Assembly (NCBI GenBank): GCA_963825415.1
Contig: CAWGTD010000006.1
Location: 496,001 to 560,000 of the forward strand
DNA length: 64,000 nt
Direction: 5' to 3'
From: BP-464 sp963825415
GTDB lineage: Bacteria > Actinomycetota > Thermoleophilia > Solirubrobacterales > Solirubrobacteraceae
Position numbers and translations under genes: made by a program. The notes under the pieces were generated by a model that was not told the origin of the DNA, searched no databases, and saw nothing but the letters and a program-made list of their open reading frames with translations. Below, piece by piece: positions 35,768-43,728 of the stretch (its first letter is position 1; the number at the start of each line of letters is the position of its first letter).

Positions 35768-36803
35768 GGCGCACCACCCTTCCGGCCGCGCGCCGCCGCA
35801 GTGCGCCTTCGGTGAGCTCGTCGCGCGCGCGCTCGACCGCGTCGGGCTCGGCGAGCGCCGGCACGCGGCGGTCGACGACGTGGATGGCGCACCAGTCGTC
35901 GCTCAGCTCGGCTGGACCGACCGCCTCCCCCTTCTGCGCCGCAGCCAGCAGGCTCGAGAGCGGCTGCTCCATCTGGCCCAGCACGGCCTCGTGCTCGCGC
36001 AGCGGGACGCCGACCCGCGCCGTGAGCGCTTCGAGATCCTCGCCGTCCTCGGTCACGCACAGCAGCGCCTCGCGGGCCGCGTCCTCGGCTGAGAACGGCG
36101 CCTCGCGCCAGGAGACCGCGAGCCAGTCCAGGCGGCGATCGCGCAGGATCGCGGCGATCTTCGGCTCGGGCCACGCGCGGCGGTAGGCATCGAACGCGGC
36201 CGCAAGGCCGACCAGCCGCCGCGCCTCGGGCTCGATGACGGCCGGGTCGAGCAGGTGTGCGGCGCCAGCGGCCCGCGCCGTTGCGACGACGTCGGCGACC
36301 GCGGCCGGGGCCGGAGCGGGCGCTGCCTCGCCCAGCTCCTCGGCCGCGAACGCGTGCTGCGTGAGCCGGGTCGCGGTCGCGTCGAGGATGCCTTCGATCA
36401 GGGCCTCGTCGCGCAGCACGGCGGCGATCGATCCGGTGGTGATACCGGAGGTGTCCGGCGGCTCCGGTGCGGCCAGCCGCTGCGCGCGCCTGCGCAACAC
36501 CGTTCGCCAGGTCCGGACGTCGAGGTCGCGCTCGGCCAGCCAGGCGCGCAGGTCGTCGGCGGCCAGCAGCCGCCGATGGCGCCGGTGCGCCTCGGTCGCG
36601 GCCTCGACCTGCTCCTCGTCGACAGCCACCCCGGCGCGCTCGGCGGCCAGGCCCTCGGCCACGGCGCGCTCGAACGGCATCCAGGCGCCCTGGACGATCG
36701 CCGCCAGCACCAGAGCGGCAAGCGAGAATGCCTCGCCGCCGATCTCGAGGGCCACAACCCCCAAATCCCAGTCCGGAGCTTCCCGCTCCATCGTCTCGCT
36801 CAT
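35754..36803 (-). CDS. Helical SurA-like accessory protein of the exporter operon
   Basis: 349 residues, cytoplasmic by sequence, rich in Ala, Glu and Arg and almost all helical. RRLLAADDLRAWLAERDLDVRTWRTVLRRRAQRLA resembles the N-terminal domain of SurA/PpiC chaperones, and later segments (EDLEALTARVGVPLREHEAVLGQMEQPL) repeat that flavour. No PPIase domain is recognisable. Proteins of this sort accompany C39-ABC exporters with cNMP domains in other bacteria, so a peptide-presenting or chaperone role is plausible; this is recollection, not proof. It overlaps the exporter start by 14 bp and has its own copy of the operon promoter module. Confidence 0.6.
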   Translation of the reverse strand: MSETMEREAPDWDLGVVALEIGGEAFSLAALVLAAIVQGAWMPFERAVAEGLAAERAGVAVDEEQVEAATEAHRRHRRLLAADDLRAWLAERDLDVRTWRTVLRRRAQRLAAPEPPDTSGITTGSIAAVLRDEALIEGILDATATRLTQHAFAAEELGEAAPAPAPAAVADVVATARAAGAAHLLDPAVIEPEARRLVGLAAAFDAYRRAWPEPKIAAILRDRRLDWLAVSWREAPFSAEDAAREALLCVTEDGEDLEALTARVGVPLREHEAVLGQMEQPLSSLLAAAQKGEAVGPAELSDDWCAIHVVDRRVPALAEPDAVERARDELTEGALRRRAAGRVVRHGAL

Positions 36804-36805
36804 GA

Positions 36806-36866
36806 CCCCCCTGCCGCCGGACGCCCTGCGTTTCGAAGGTACCCGCCGACCGCTCAAACGTCCAGC
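36806..36866 (-). promoter_or_regulatory. Promoter/leader module, copy 2
   Basis: On the minus strand: GCTGGACG (36859-36866), 12 nt, GCGGGTACCTTCG (36834-36846), 22 nt, GGCAGGGGGG, 2 nt, ATG 36803. Copy 1 upstream of 40361 has the same blocks at the same spacings. CTGGAC/TACCTT fit -35/-10 boxes 18 bp apart. The -35 block lies inside the last codons of the cyclase gene. Confidence 0.6.
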
Positions 36867-38665
36867 CGGGACCCTTCCTCCGAGGGCTCGGCGGCGTCCT
36901 TGGCGCCGAAGGCAAGCGGCGCGGCCTCGGCGAGCGACCAGACCTCGACCTTCGCCTCGCGACCGCGAACCTCGAGCTCGCCGACGAGCATCAGATCGGG
37001 CGGCTGCTCGCGCAACATCGCCCGCGTCGACTCGGCCACGAACAGCTGGAACCCACTGCCCTTGGTCATGCTCTCCAGCCGCGACGCGGTATTGGTCGTG
37101 TCGCCGATCGCGGTGTACTCCAGGCGGCGCTCGGAGCCGACGTTGCCCGACATCACGGGCCCGGTGTTGAGGCCGATGCCCATCGCAAAGCCTCCGCCGA
37201 GCCCCTGTCCCTGCAGCCAGGCGTTGAAGCGCGGCAGGCGGACGGTCAGCATCTCGCGCGCCGCCGCAAGCGCTCGGTCGGCGTGGTCGTCCTGGGCCAG
37301 CGGCGCGCCGAAGACGGCGAAGATGCCGTCGCCCATGTAGGCGACGAGCGTGCCCCCGTGGTCGAGGATCGCCTCGCTCATCTCGCCCAGGTAGCGGTTG
37401 AGCACGTCGATGACCAGCTCGGCGTCGAGCTGTTCGGCGAAGCTCGTGAACCCGCGCAGGTCGGTGAACATCACGGTGGCGTTGCGCTTCGTGCCACCAA
37501 GCCGGAGCCCGTCCTGCGCGCATGCCAACACCTCGTCGACGACGCTCTCGCCGACGAAGCGGGAGAAGAGGTCGCGCGTCCGGCGGCGCTCGAGCGCCGC
37601 GCGCGCGTAGTGGACCGCCAGCGTCGCAACGGCGCCGGCCACCAGCCCCGCGACCGGCGTGACCACGGGCAGGATCAACCCGCCGTCGAACGCGAGCTGC
37701 GCTCCGACGAGGTACGCGGCACCGGCCGACAGTGCGGCCAGCGCCGACCGGACCGGCCCGAAGCGCAGGCCCGCGAGCGGCGCCAGCAGAGACAGCAGCC
37801 CGGCGATCAGGGCCGCCAGCACCGGCGCGATCGTGCGTAGGGGCGTGTCGCGCAGGATCGTGTCGATCGCGGCGGCCTGGACCTCGGGCCCGGACATCAG
37901 CTCGCCGCCCGAAGACGAGGTCGGGTCGACGTCCTGGAGGGTCGGCGCGGTCGCTCCGACCACCACGATCCGCCCGCGCAGCGCGGCCGCGGGCACCTTC
38001 CCGGCGAGGACGCGCGAGAACGAGTAGGTCGGGATCGTCTCCGGCGGGCCCGGGAAGTCGATCCATGCGTCACCGCGCCGGATCGCGTGCCGAGGGTCGA
38101 AGCGCCGGGCCGCTGCCACCGCGAACGACGGGATGCCCTGGACGCGAGCGGCCACCCTGCGGATAACGCCGCCCGGGTCGGTGGGCATGACGCTGTCGCC
38201 CACACGCGCGCCGAGCTGACGCACCACGTCGTCCCCGCCGAGCACCCCGGTGCGCCCGCGGCGATCGACCTCGGTGGTCGCCAGCACCACGTTGCCCGCA
38301 CGCCCGATGGCATCGATCAGCGCGTTGTCGTCGGCGACGGTGGTCGGCTCGGTGAACTGGACGTCGTAGGCGATGACACGCGCGCCCATCGCATGCAGGC
38401 GGTCGATCAACCGCGCGTGCAGACGGCGTGGGAAGGGCCAGCGGCGATGCAGCTCTCCGAACGTGACGTCGTCGACACCCACCACGGCGACGCTTCGCGG
38501 TGCCGGCTGCGTGCCGCGGATGTCGAACCGCGTGTCGACCGTCGAGAGCTCAAGCCGGTGCACGACGCCCGACGCCTGCAGCCCGGCGGCGAGCAGCGCG
38601 ATCGCCGCTGCCGCGGCGATCAACAGGCCGGATCGAGGGCCGGTCCTAGAGCGGCGGCGGTCCAT
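36854..38665 (-). CDS. CHASE2-domain adenylate/guanylate cyclase
   Basis: 603 residues. An N-terminal membrane helix (GLLIAAAAAIALLAAGLQA), an extracytoplasmic CHASE2 sensor domain (about 35-270, including VAVVGVDDVTFGELHRRWPFPR and RVIAYDVQFTEP), about three more helices (290-365), and a class III cyclase domain (about 395-520) with metal-binding Asp in VMFTDLRGFTS and YMGDGIFAVFG and the transition-state pair in DTTNTASRLE. It should turn an outside signal into cAMP or cGMP. The protein two genes downstream has two cNMP-binding domains. Its start overlaps the previous gene by 20 bp. Confidence 0.92.
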   Translation of the reverse strand: MDRRRSRTGPRSGLLIAAAAAIALLAAGLQASGVVHRLELSTVDTRFDIRGTQPAPRSVAVVGVDDVTFGELHRRWPFPRRLHARLIDRLHAMGARVIAYDVQFTEPTTVADDNALIDAIGRAGNVVLATTEVDRRGRTGVLGGDDVVRQLGARVGDSVMPTDPGGVIRRVAARVQGIPSFAVAAARRFDPRHAIRRGDAWIDFPGPPETIPTYSFSRVLAGKVPAAALRGRIVVVGATAPTLQDVDPTSSSGGELMSGPEVQAAAIDTILRDTPLRTIAPVLAALIAGLLSLLAPLAGLRFGPVRSALAALSAGAAYLVGAQLAFDGGLILPVVTPVAGLVAGAVATLAVHYARAALERRRTRDLFSRFVGESVVDEVLACAQDGLRLGGTKRNATVMFTDLRGFTSFAEQLDAELVIDVLNRYLGEMSEAILDHGGTLVAYMGDGIFAVFGAPLAQDDHADRALAAAREMLTVRLPRFNAWLQGQGLGGGFAMGIGLNTGPVMSGNVGSERRLEYTAIGDTTNTASRLESMTKGSGFQLFVAESTRAMLREQPPDLMLVGELEVRGREAKVEVWSLAEAAPLAFGAKDAAEPSEEGSRLDV

Positions 38666-40361
38666 GCGAGGGCAGCTTGGTGCTGCAGGTGTGGTACACG
38701 CGGGTGCCTGTCAGCACGCGGCCGGTGGTGGTGACCGCGCGGATTCGTGCGGTGTAGCGCCCGGCAGGCAGCTTGCGGAGGTCGACGTGAGCCGTCGGCG
38801 GGTTCAGGCTGCGCAGCTTGAACTTGCGACCGCCGACGGCGACGGTCGCACTGCGAACGGTCAGCCCCGCGGGCAGGCGCAGCCGGATCGTGAAACGGCG
38901 GCGGCTCTTGCAGGTAGCGCGCGCGAAGTAGTCGTGCCCCGCCGTCACGGAGACCGTCGTGTCCTTGCCGAAGTCGTTGACGTCGACCACGCCGCGCACC
39001 ACGCTGACGCGTGTGCCCAGGCAGCCGTCGACCAGCAGCCATCGGGTGCCGCGGACGCTGGCCGCCGCGGAGTGGCCCCGGGTGCGGAACGCGCCGTGGG
39101 CGTTGCCCCACAGCCGGCGCCGAACACGTTTGCGGGCGGCGGCTCTCGCCACCGAGACGCTGCTGTTGCACAGCGGGTCGACACCCTCGAGCTTCAACGT
39201 CACGGGCGGGCTGGTCTTCGACTGGTTGGCGACGAAGATCCCGTCGTGGAAGATGCCCATCGCGGTCGTGGCGTCCGTCGCCGCCGTGATGCGCACCTTG
39301 CCGGCGCGCGAATCGAACCGCGTCCGGACCGGCACGAGCCGCGGCGCGTCGAGCGGCTGCGCCTTCTGGCCAGGCACCTGGATCGTCACGTCGCCGGCTA
39401 CCGACTCGGCAACCAGGCTGACGCCCTGCACCGGCACGAGCCCCGGCGGCTGGTTCGGAGGCGGCTTCTCCGGCGGCTTCGGGGGCTTCGGCGTGCAGTC
39501 CTCGAACACTCGTCGCGGGAGGATGTAGTCGCCCACCGCGGAGTCGAGCGACTGGCCTGTGCGACTGTGCGCCGAGAGCGTGCCGAAGGCGCCGCAGGTG
39601 TGATCGCCCGGGGGGCCGAAGATCAGCTTGAGGTTGAGCGAGACTTCGCCGAACGTCCCTACCGCGAGCGGAGCACCATGGCCGAGCGGATCGTCGGGCC
39701 CGGCGAGCGCAGCGCTGGAGAGCGCTCCGAGGGTCTTGGGTGCGGCCAGTGGACTGCAGCGCGTGGGAGGCACACCCTCGCCGTCGACGGGAAGCCAGCG
39801 ACCCAACGACGCCGTTCCCACCCAGCGGCACATCCCGATGTTGGCGACACCACCGACCGAGTCGAGCGTCACCAGCAGGTCGCCGATGCTGCGTGCGGGA
39901 ACCTGCACGCCGTCGGCGTTGGCGACGCTGGGCTTCTGGTCGAGCTCGATCGCTTGGAACGAGTCACCCGCGGTGGGCGCATGCAGGAGCGCGATGTGCA
40001 GGATCGGCCCCGCGTCGGTGTGCTCGAGGCTGTGCCAGAGATCCGTGAGATCCGAAGCGCCGTTCGGCACCTGTCCGGCTCCGATCCTCCACGTGTCCGG
40101 CTGCTCGCCGGCGCCCGCCGTGAAGACGTCGTCCGGGCTCGGCTCGCGCTGCTCGGCGGCGCGGTCGGCCGTCAGTAGCTCGCGCCAGTCCAGCGTTCCG
40201 GCGCCCTGGGCGACCTGGTCGCCGTCGGCACCCTCGATGCAGCTGCCGGTGAGCACGCCCGTGCCCGCGCACGAGCTGTCGGCGCGGCCGATCTCCGCCC
40301 CGACCGTCGCCGCCGCGAACGCCGCGGCCATGAGTGCGGCCAACCTACGTCGTGATGCCAT
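38646..40361 (-). CDS. Secreted protein of unknown function, first gene of exporter operon
   Basis: 571 residues. Signal peptide (LAALMAAAFAAATVGAEIGRA-DSS), an N-terminal domain with several Cys (SSCAGTGVLTGSCIEG, IGMCRWVG), a Pro-rich linker (KPPKPPEKPPPNQPPG), then two or three beta-sandwich-like regions (VSLVAESVAGDVTIQVPGQ; VSVTAGHDYFARATCKSRRRFTIRLRLPAGLTV; LPAGRYTARIRAVTTTGRVLTGTRVYHTC). It has no enzymatic motif that I recognise. Its place at the head of a sensor-cyclase-exporter operon suggests a surface partner of the CHASE2 sensor or a secreted structural protein. Confidence 0.7.
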   Translation of the reverse strand: MASRRRLAALMAAAFAAATVGAEIGRADSSCAGTGVLTGSCIEGADGDQVAQGAGTLDWRELLTADRAAEQREPSPDDVFTAGAGEQPDTWRIGAGQVPNGASDLTDLWHSLEHTDAGPILHIALLHAPTAGDSFQAIELDQKPSVANADGVQVPARSIGDLLVTLDSVGGVANIGMCRWVGTASLGRWLPVDGEGVPPTRCSPLAAPKTLGALSSAALAGPDDPLGHGAPLAVGTFGEVSLNLKLIFGPPGDHTCGAFGTLSAHSRTGQSLDSAVGDYILPRRVFEDCTPKPPKPPEKPPPNQPPGLVPVQGVSLVAESVAGDVTIQVPGQKAQPLDAPRLVPVRTRFDSRAGKVRITAATDATTAMGIFHDGIFVANQSKTSPPVTLKLEGVDPLCNSSVSVARAAARKRVRRRLWGNAHGAFRTRGHSAAASVRGTRWLLVDGCLGTRVSVVRGVVDVNDFGKDTTVSVTAGHDYFARATCKSRRRFTIRLRLPAGLTVRSATVAVGGRKFKLRSLNPPTAHVDLRKLPAGRYTARIRAVTTTGRVLTGTRVYHTCSTKLPSHGPPPL

Positions 40362-40363
40362 TT

Positions 40364-40424
40364 CCCCCCTGCCTCCCTGCGAATCCCGGACCGAAGGTAC
40401 CCGCTCCGATCGGCCGCGTCCAGC
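40364..40424 (-). promoter_or_regulatory. Promoter/leader module, copy 1
   Basis: On the minus strand: GCTGGACG (40417-40424), 12 nt, GCGGGTACCTTCG (40392-40404), 22 nt, GGCAGGGGGG, 2 nt, ATG 40361. The layout is identical to copy 2 at 36806-36866. The G-run is the ribosome-binding region; the two upstream blocks are probable -35 and -10 boxes. Confidence 0.62.
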
Positions 40425-40503
40425 GCAGGTTCGAATGTTGGACCACCATCCCCGCCGCAATCACCCAAAATCGCTGGTATTCAGTCCGTGGCGGCACCTT
40501 CGG

Positions 40504-43500
40504 ATGCGTGACGAGAGACACCGAGCAGAGGCAGCAGGGGCACTCGCCGGCTCGGGATTCTTCGCGCTGCGTGCGCCCGCGCTGCCGTTCGCGACGCTGA
40601 CGGAGTGGGCGCAAGGCGTGCAGGCGCCGAGCGCGGGCGAGGCCGAGCTGGCCGAGGCGCTTGCGGCCGACCGGCGGCTACTGCGCGGGCGGCTCGACGA
40701 GCTGGTGGCGCGGCCCGAGATCCGTGGCGCCATCTGGGTCGCCTCACCGGAGCTCGTACGAGAGGTCGACGAGGGCAACAGCGGCGATCCGCGGGTCGAA
40801 GCCACGCTCGTCCGCTACGTGAGCCGCATGGCCGCCCGCTCGACGCCGTTCGGGCTCTTCGCCGGCTGTGCCACGGGCCGCATCGGCGACAGGACCGAGC
40901 TGCGCGTGCCAGGGCTGCCTACGCGCCGGCGCCACACGCGCGTCGACGCCGATCATCTCGACGCGCTGGTGCGCGCGACCGTAGACGCGCCCGAGGCCCG
41001 GGAGCGGATCGTCGTGCGGCCCAACGCGACGCTCGCCGAGCGCGCGGGTCGCCTGCGCTACGTCCAGTCGCGCATCGCGGGTGAAGGTCGCACGCACCAC
41101 CTTGTCCAGGTCCCCGCGACCGATCAACTTCGCGCCGCACTCGCCGCTGCCCGCGACGGAGCTCGACTCGCTGACGTCGCGGCCGCATTGACGAGCGCCG
41201 GAATGGCTCGGCCGGCCGCCGATCGCTATGCCGCGCGCCTGCTCGACCATCAGCTGCTCGTGGCCGACCTCGCCCTCGCCCTCACCGGCGCGCCACCGCT
41301 CGACACCCTGATCGACGATCTCGGGGACGTCGACGCGGCGACCTCCGCCGTGCTCGCCGATGTCCGCGACGAGCTGGCAGCAGTCGATGCCGACGGCGTC
41401 ACGGCCGCGCCTGAACGCCACGAACGAGCGCTGTCGCTGCTCGAGGAGCTCGGCGTCCCGGTCAAGCCCGGCCGCACCCTCCAGGTCGACATGACGATGG
41501 GGAGCGCCGAGCCCGTCCTCGCCGCCGGCGTCCTCGACGAGATCGTCCGCGGAGTCGACTTGCTGCGTCGTCTCTCGCCCGTCTTCACGGAGACCGAACT
41601 CGACGCCTTCCGTTCGGCGTTCGCCGAACGCTACGAGCAGCGCGAGGTGCCCCTGCTCGAGGCCCTCGACGAGGAGCTCGGCGTGGGCTTTCGCCGGGAT
41701 CCGACCGCCGGCGACCCGTCCCCGCTCCTCGAAGGCCTGAAGTTTCCCGGCGCCGGACAGCGCGAACGGCCCGTCGGCGCACGCGAGCAGCGCCTGCTTG
41801 AGCTCCTGCATCGTGCGCTGCGAAGCGGCTCCCACGAGATCGCCCTCGAGCGCGAGGATCTCGATGTCCTCGGGCACGACGACCCACGGCCGCTCCCCGG
41901 CGCGCTTGCGGCAATGGCAACGCTCGCGCACACCACGGAAGGGCGGCGCGTGCTCGTCGGTGGCGTGAGCGGGCCGTCGGGTGCGCGGCTGCTCGGTCGC
42001 TTCTGCCACGACGACTCCGACCTGACCGACGCGGTGCGCGAGCACCTGGGCGCGGAGGAGGCGCTCGAGCCCGACGCTGTGTTCGCCGAGGTCGTCCATC
42101 TGCCGGTCGGGCGGATCGGCAACATCCTCGCGCGGCCGCTGCTGCGCAATCACGAGATCGAATGGTTGGGGCGCTCAGGCGCTCCCGCGGAGCGGCGGAT
42201 CGGCGTCGACGATCTGCTCGTCTCGATCCGCGACGGGCGGATCGTGCTGCGGTCGCGGCGGCTCGGCCGCAGGGTGATCCCCCGGATGAGCACGGCGCAC
42301 AACTGGGTGGGTTGGGGCGTCAGCACCTACCGCTTCCTGTGCGCCCTGCAGTCCGAGGGGGTCCGTGGCGACCTTGGGTGGAGCTGGGGTCCGTTCGATC
42401 GAGCTCCGTTCCTGCCGCGCGTCCGCGTCGGCCGCATCGTGCTCGCACGTGCGCGCTGGTGCGTGACCGCCGCGGAGCTCGAGGCGCTCGACGTGGCCGA
42501 TCCGGCCGCACGCTGGCGCGCCGTGCAGGACTGGCGCCACGAGCGCGGGTTGCCGCGTCTGGTGTGCCAGGCAGAGCACGATCGCGTGATCCCGGTCGAC
42601 TTCGACAACGTCCTGTCGGTCGACGCGTTCGTCCGCCGCGTCCGTGGCCGTGAGGAGGCCACGCTCGAGGAGCAGTTCCCGGCTCCCGACGAGCTGATCG
42701 CCGAGGGTCCGGACGGGCGCTACGCGCACGAACTGGTGGTGCCGCTCGTACGCACGGCACCGGTCGCGGCTGAACCGGCCGAGGCCGCCGACGTCGCAGC
42801 GCCGGCCCCGCCGGGGCCGGTGGGGCCGGGCGCGCGGCGCGTCTATCCGCCGGGTTCCGAATGGGCGTACCTGCGGGTCTACACCGGCACCGCGACCGCC
42901 GACCGCCTGCTGACCGAGCGGATCGGCCCGCTCGTGGCGGAGATCGCGCCCGAGCGTTGGTTCTTCCTGCGTTACACCGATCCGGGCTACCACCTGCGGG
43001 TGCGTCTGCGCGGAGACGCCGATCAGGTGCGCGCCGCGGTCGATCGGCTCGCCACCGAAGCGCTCGACGCACAGCTCGCCCACGACGCTTCCGTCGGGAC
43101 CTACATCCGCGAGATCGAGCGCTACGGCGGTCCGGAGGCGATCGACATCGCCGAGGAGATCTTCCACGCGGATTCCGACGCGGTGGTCGAGGTGCTCGGC
43201 ATGCTCGAACCCGGAGCGACCGGGCTCGACGAGCGCTGGCGGATGGGGCTGCTCGGCGCCGAGCGCCTGATGGCCGACCTCGGGCTGGACGCCGGTCAGC
43301 GCGCTCGGGTCGCCGAGCGCATGGCGAGCTCGTTCGCGCGCGAGATGCGAGCGGACGCCGCCCTACGACGCGCGCTCGGCAAGCGCTTTCGCGACGAACG
43401 CGTGAGCCTCGCCGAGCTGCTCGCCCTCGACAGCGACGCCGACCATCAGCTCGCACCCGGCGTCCGTGCGCTCGACCGCCGCAGCGCCCGGATCGCCGAA

Positions 43501-43728
43501 CCGGTCGAGCGGCTCGCGCGGCTGGCCGCCGGCGGTCGCCTCGCCCTCCCGCTCGAGGACCTCACGATCTCCTACGTGCACATGTGGCTCAACCGCCTCA
43601 TGCGCTCCGACAATCGCCGCCACGAATACGTCGTCTACGACCTGCTCGCGCGCCTGCACGCGGCGCGCGCATTCACGGCAGCAGAAGGAAGCCGTCCCAG
43701 CCCGTCGGGGCCCGGCCCTCCACGGTGA
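40504..43728 (+). CDS. Lantibiotic dehydratase (LanB), class I lanthipeptide synthesis
   Basis: 1074 residues. The N-terminal glutamylation part starts GSGFFALRAPALPFATL and contains RYVSRMAARSTPFGLFAGC and VDMTMGSAEPVLAAGVLDEIVRGV. The C-terminal SpaB-type elimination domain (about 785-1060) starts SEWAYLRVYTGTATADRLL and has PERWFFLRYTDPGYHLRVRLRG and SYVHMWLNRLMRSDNRRHEYVVYDLL. Having both parts in one chain is the full-length LanB form, which glutamylates Ser/Thr of a precursor from Glu-tRNA and eliminates to Dha/Dhb. An in-frame ATG at 40435 is an alternative start. Divergent from the exporter operon; its 3' end overlaps the convergent LanC gene by 56 bp. Confidence 0.93.
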   Translation: MRDERHRAEAAGALAGSGFFALRAPALPFATLTEWAQGVQAPSAGEAELAEALAADRRLLRGRLDELVARPEIRGAIWVASPELVREVDEGNSGDPRVEATLVRYVSRMAARSTPFGLFAGCATGRIGDRTELRVPGLPTRRRHTRVDADHLDALVRATVDAPEARERIVVRPNATLAERAGRLRYVQSRIAGEGRTHHLVQVPATDQLRAALAAARDGARLADVAAALTSAGMARPAADRYAARLLDHQLLVADLALALTGAPPLDTLIDDLGDVDAATSAVLADVRDELAAVDADGVTAAPERHERALSLLEELGVPVKPGRTLQVDMTMGSAEPVLAAGVLDEIVRGVDLLRRLSPVFTETELDAFRSAFAERYEQREVPLLEALDEELGVGFRRDPTAGDPSPLLEGLKFPGAGQRERPVGAREQRLLELLHRALRSGSHEIALEREDLDVLGHDDPRPLPGALAAMATLAHTTEGRRVLVGGVSGPSGARLLGRFCHDDSDLTDAVREHLGAEEALEPDAVFAEVVHLPVGRIGNILARPLLRNHEIEWLGRSGAPAERRIGVDDLLVSIRDGRIVLRSRRLGRRVIPRMSTAHNWVGWGVSTYRFLCALQSEGVRGDLGWSWGPFDRAPFLPRVRVGRIVLARARWCVTAAELEALDVADPAARWRAVQDWRHERGLPRLVCQAEHDRVIPVDFDNVLSVDAFVRRVRGREEATLEEQFPAPDELIAEGPDGRYAHELVVPLVRTAPVAAEPAEAADVAAPAPPGPVGPGARRVYPPGSEWAYLRVYTGTATADRLLTERIGPLVAEIAPERWFFLRYTDPGYHLRVRLRGDADQVRAAVDRLATEALDAQLAHDASVGTYIREIERYGGPEAIDIAEEIFHADSDAVVEVLGMLEPGATGLDERWRMGLLGAERLMADLGLDAGQRARVAERMASSFAREMRADAALRRALGKRFRDERVSLAELLALDSDADHQLAPGVRALDRRSARIAEPVERLARLAAGGRLALPLEDLTISYVHMWLNRLMRSDNRRHEYVVYDLLARLHAARAFTAAEGSRPSPSGPGPPR

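Noticed and set aside
40334..40614. Short frames on both strands between the secreted-protein gene and LanB, considered as lanthipeptide precursors
   Set aside because: They overlap both flanking coding regions, are Arg-rich throughout, and lack a GG-type leader and a Ser/Thr/Cys core.
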